Source: CAZMRW01 sp964568805
GTDB taxonomy: Bacteria > Pseudomonadota > Gammaproteobacteria > Methylococcales > Methylomonadaceae
Direction of reading: 5' to 3'
Assembly (NCBI GenBank): GCA_964568805.1
Contig: CAZMRW010000088.1
Coordinates: 1-17,143, forward strand
Length of the DNA stretch: 17,143 bases
The notes beneath the pieces are model-generated. The model was not told the origin of the DNA and made no database searches. It saw only the letters and a list, made by a program, of their open reading frames with translations. This document shows, one piece after another, positions 14,216 to 17,143 of the stretch (positions are counted from its first letter, which is position 1; each line of letters begins with the position of its first letter). The position numbers and the translations under genes were made by a program.

Positions 14216-15328
14216 TCAATCATCCTGACGCTTGCGGCGCAGCCAGATAGTCAGACCAATGATTGCCGCAAGTATCAGCAAGCCGGGAATCACGACGTAT
14301 TGCACGATATACGGCCAACAAGCAGGCGGCGGCGTTTGCGGCCTGGCCGGCCAGGGCTCGGCAAGATATGGGAACTCGCTCATCAGCGGCTTGTCGTTGA
14401 CGGTAGCGCGGGGCCATTGCTTGGTATCGATAAATGCATTCTCCTGCAACGGACAATCGCCCTGATTACAGGTCAACAAGGCGACGTCGTCGGTCAAACG
14501 CCGTCCGTTCGGAAATCCCGGCGCAAACTGATTCGTGTAAACCATCACGTCTGGCACCATATCATAATGGCGAATCAGCAAACCGCTGAGTTGATTCAAC
14601 TGCGCCAATGGCGGAATGCATGCCAGGAAGAAATCCTGGAGCTTTTTCCTGGATTCGGCTTTTTCCTTGAGCAAGGCCACGTGCTTGTTGGGATGGACGG
14701 TGTTCAAGATATCGAAGCGTCCCAACTGAGTCCGGTTCGACCGCCCGACATGATCGATTTGTTCGCCCGATTTAACGTACCTGGACGTTCCCCACAATAG
14801 CCAAGTCTTCTGATTATCAGGAAACGACGACTTGGGAATACTCATGACCATCGTCACCACATTGACGTTGAAGAATCTCGGGAAAATAAAAGGGTCGTCG
14901 CGGACGCCGGTATATAACTGGATGCTTTCCGGATTTTTCAGACCGGTAATCTTTTTTTCTTTAAGGCTTACATCGTTATTAAGCCGGATTTTTACGGTGG
15001 CGTCTGCCTCGATGCCTTCGGGATTAACTATGGTTCCGCCGTATCGGGCGCGGTCTTCTGCATTGTCAAAGCTGAGTTTGCTGTGCATATCCATATTGAC
15101 GGCAAATTCATAAGGCTCGAAATTATAGGGTGGCGCCGCCGTTAGCGAGCGGCGGACATTAAAGACAACGATCATGTTATCGCCCTCAGGATAAAAGAAC
15201 AAACCGGTAATATTCGGTTCCTGTTCTTTCGGATCCAGGTTTATTGGGTCGGCATGATCCGAAGCGTAGCTGCCATAGGGTAATAACAGCAATGCAAAAG
15301 CTAAAAATAAGATTCGTGCGTAATGCAT
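14216..15328 (-). CDS. DUF4331-type exported membrane-anchored protein
   Basis: 370 residues. The start is well supported by AAGGAG five bases before the ATG on the minus strand. A signal peptide (1-22, LFLAFALLLLPYGSYA) is followed by SDHADPINLDP and ITGLFFYPEGDNMIVVFNV, which match the N-terminus of DUF4331 proteins (a conserved SDHxD-like start, then a D/GLF strand). NVNVVTMVMSIPKSSF, LGRFDILNTVHPNKHV and NGRRLTDDVALLTC also fit the family. A C-terminal membrane helix (about 339-363) and basic tail anchor it, with the body outside the cytoplasm. The function of DUF4331 is not established. It lies tail to tail with the HupE-like/TPR genes. Confidence 0.8.
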   Translation of the reverse strand: MHYARILFLAFALLLLPYGSYASDHADPINLDPKEQEPNITGLFFYPEGDNMIVVFNVRRSLTAAPPYNFEPYEFAVNMDMHSKLSFDNAEDRARYGGTIVNPEGIEADATVKIRLNNDVSLKEKKITGLKNPESIQLYTGVRDDPFIFPRFFNVNVVTMVMSIPKSSFPDNQKTWLLWGTSRYVKSGEQIDHVGRSNRTQLGRFDILNTVHPNKHVALLKEKAESRKKLQDFFLACIPPLAQLNQLSGLLIRHYDMVPDVMVYTNQFAPGFPNGRRLTDDVALLTCNQGDCPLQENAFIDTKQWPRATVNDKPLMSEFPYLAEPWPARPQTPPPACWPYIVQYVVIPGLLILAAIIGLTIWLRRKRQDD

Positions 15329-15465
15329 AACAACTCCTTACTGTTTTTGATTATTATTTGGAGGCAACAAGCGCAGAAAACACAAGGGCGTATTGTCATA
15401 TTACGGGTATAGATAGAATTCAGGATTGAATGTTAGACTAATCCCTAGTAAGCCCGCGGTACAAT

Positions 15466-15492
15466 ATTATACTTGCTTGGGCCATCATACAA
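15466..15492 (-). promoter_or_regulatory. Candidate promoter for the DUF4331 gene
   Basis: The minus strand carries TTGTAT (15487-15492), then TATAAT (15466-15471) at a short spacing of 15 bases. The leader would be about 130 bases. The perfect -10 is the main support. Confidence 0.3.
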
Positions 15493-15628
15493 GACTCTAG
15501 CCGGTTGTTTAAAAAATAAAGCCGGCCTGAATAATGTAAATTCCTGACCACCATTAAGCCGTCAGGCGGCGCACGTAAAGATTAACGCCTTGGCATAGCG
15601 GCTAACAGCAATGCCTGTCTGATCAAAA

Positions 15629-15660
15629 GGCCGGAAAGCGTCGCTTGGCGAGGATCGGCC
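15629..15660 (+). other. Structured leader upstream of the symporter gene
   Basis: GGCCG (15629-15633) pairs with CGGCC (15656-15660) and encloses AGCG-T-CGCT, giving a nested hairpin about 70 bases before the symporter start. No T tract follows, so it is not a simple terminator, and I do not recognise a riboswitch class. The rest of 15329-15728 shows only the promoter candidate above and short GCCGG repeats. Confidence 0.3.
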
Positions 15661-15728
15661 GGTTTCAATCGTTATCGGGCAGGATCAGTAATCCTTTTAG
15701 ACTCCGAATTTAATCCAGCAACTTAATA

Positions 15729-16991
15729 ATGTCGCAACTCACCATGAAATGTTCACTCAACACGCAAATCTTCATCGCCGTCATTGCCAGTTTGATTTTC
15801 GGCAACATTCTGTCTCAAGCCGGTACAGAGTCGTCGACGTATACCAAATCCCTATATATTTGTGAAATTGTTGGCAATACCTTTGTTGATTTACTGAAGA
15901 TGATTCTGATTCCGCTGGTCTTTACCTCAATCACGGTAGGCGTGGCGCATTTGCGCAATCACAGCAATATGCACCAGGTTTGGCAAACCACCCTGGTATT
16001 TTTCCTGTTCACTGCGTCGTTGGCGATATTACTCGGACTAAGCGCATCGAATCTGTTTCATCTCGGTGCAGGTCTGGATATTCATTTGTTCGATGCCGAT
16101 ATTCAGAAATTCAGCGCTAAAAACATGACGATGGAAGACTTTATTACCCATTTTTTCCATAGTCTGTTTATCAATCCCTTATCGGCGATGGTTCATGGCG
16201 ATATTCTCGCTGTAGTCATTTTTGGCTTATTTCTGGGGATCGCTCTCATTGTCCTGGAGGAAAAATCGCAAACCATTTTAAGCGTTATGGAAGAATTCCT
16301 TGCCATCATTATGCTTATTGTCAACTGGATTATGAAAGTGGCGCCGATTGGTATATTCGCGTTATTAACCAAATTGGTCGCCACTCAAAACATTGAAATA
16401 TTGGGCACCCTGGCCAAATTCATTTTTGTCGTAATCGGTACGACGCTGTTTCATGGTCTCGTCGTGTTGCCGTTGATCCTGTATGCAATTACCAGGGTGT
16501 CGCCGGCATTTTTTTTCAAGGGCGCACGCGAATCCCTGATTACCGCATTCGCCACCAGCTCCAGTTCCGCTACACTGCCGGTAACGATGCGCTGCGCCGA
16601 AACTCATTTGAACGTCGATAAAAATATTGCGGGCTTTGTAGTGTCGTTGGGGGCGACCGTCAATATGGATGGAACGGCGCTCTACGAAGCGGCGGCTGCA
16701 TTATTTATCGCCAACTTGACCGGCGTCGAGTTAAATTTGCTTCAACAAACCATTGTCTTCATCACCGCCATGTTGGCCGCCATCGGCGCACCGGGCATCC
16801 CCAGCGCCGGCATGGTGACCATGGTGATGGTCCTGCAATCGGTCGGTTTACCGGTCGAAGCCATTGCCATCCTGTTACCGATAGACCGATTGCTGGACGC
16901 AGTGCGCACTGTCGTTAATGTCGAAGGCGATATGATAGGCAGTTTGGTCGTTCAAAAACTGACGAAACCGGAGCCGGAGCCGATACCTTGA
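15729..16991 (+). CDS. DAACS-family dicarboxylate/amino acid:cation symporter, glutamate/aspartate type
   Basis: 420 residues, the usual family length. These are inner membrane carriers that move acidic amino acids or C4-dicarboxylates with protons or sodium, built of eight helices and two re-entrant hairpins. Hairpin 1 carries ATSSSSATLP (275-284), helix 7 carries NMDGTA (312-317), hairpin 2 carries GAPGIPSAG (353-361), and helix 8 carries DRLLDAVRTVVNVEGD with D390, R393 and N397. The Asp and Arg match the residues that hold the amino group and side-chain carboxylate in glutamate/aspartate carriers, favouring that substrate. The start at 15729 or the in-frame ATG at 15744 are both possible, as neither has a clear Shine-Dalgarno. 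The gene stands alone. The 152 bases after it hold nothing I can identify. Confidence 0.92.
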   Translation: MSQLTMKCSLNTQIFIAVIASLIFGNILSQAGTESSTYTKSLYICEIVGNTFVDLLKMILIPLVFTSITVGVAHLRNHSNMHQVWQTTLVFFLFTASLAILLGLSASNLFHLGAGLDIHLFDADIQKFSAKNMTMEDFITHFFHSLFINPLSAMVHGDILAVVIFGLFLGIALIVLEEKSQTILSVMEEFLAIIMLIVNWIMKVAPIGIFALLTKLVATQNIEILGTLAKFIFVVIGTTLFHGLVVLPLILYAITRVSPAFFFKGARESLITAFATSSSSATLPVTMRCAETHLNVDKNIAGFVVSLGATVNMDGTALYEAAAALFIANLTGVELNLLQQTIVFITAMLAAIGAPGIPSAGMVTMVMVLQSVGLPVEAIAILLPIDRLLDAVRTVVNVEGDMIGSLVVQKLTKPEPEPIP

Positions 16992-17143
16992 ACTCATGTA
17001 TCAGGCTAACAGCAACCAGTTTTCAGAATGGACTGATTTAATTTCGCTTTCATCATTTTGCATGAAGGGCTGTCAAACCGGTCTGACCTGAATGGCACTT
17101 ACTTAAGTTTTTTCGGATGCCCATATTTTTTAATTTCCTCCCT

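Overview
The window reads as chromosomal DNA of a gammaproteobacterium of middling G+C. Support comes from a full-length prfC, an O-methyltransferase/HupE/TPR/DUF4331 neighbourhood, a short autotransporter, a pntB remnant close to E. coli-type PntB, and several REP-type palindromes with a REP-associated tyrosine transposase (RAYT). My impression is a gammaproteobacterial methanotroph or relative (Methylomonas/Methylobacter-like), but nothing here proves the genus.

Layout. (1) 1-544: left edge with an inactive relic of a RAYT gene and a possible partial gene running off the edge. (2) 545-4162: one very large gene encoding a TPR, multi-membrane-helix, TIR-like-looking and FHA-domain protein of 1205 residues, with a palindrome inside its likely promoter. 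(3) 4163-5280: 1.1 kb without an intact gene, holding a pair of REP-like palindromes, a hairpin, an antisense open stretch and a frameshifted relic. (4) 5281-6558: a small autotransporter/outer-membrane barrel. (5) 6559-8556: an accessory, more A+T-rich stretch with a 3' scrap of pntB carrying an internal deletion, a cluster of REP-like repeats, a Phd/YefM antitoxin overlapping a shortened RelE/ParE-type toxin, and an HNH nuclease gene. (6) 8472-9127: a complete RAYT gene flanked by two REP palindromes in opposite orientation. (7) 9165-10745: prfC on the minus strand. (8) 10746-14127: a repeat-rich promoter region, then an apparent plus-strand operon O-methyltransferase, HupE/UreJ-like membrane protein and exported TPR protein. 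(9) 14216-15328: a DUF4331-type exported protein, convergent with that operon across a heptamer repeat array. (10) 15729-16991: a glutamate/aspartate-type DAACS symporter.

The housekeeping part (prfC, methyltransferase, symporter) looks stable. The left half shows repeated gene decay and REP activity: four relics or truncated genes lie between 1 and 7.6 kb. The most unusual intact gene is the 1205-residue TPR/membrane/FHA protein. Its modules (repeat scaffold, membrane block, TIR-like region, FHA) are of the kind seen in signalling or conflict proteins, but its role is not shown by the sequence. The HNH gene beside the toxin-antitoxin remnant is a second candidate defence gene.
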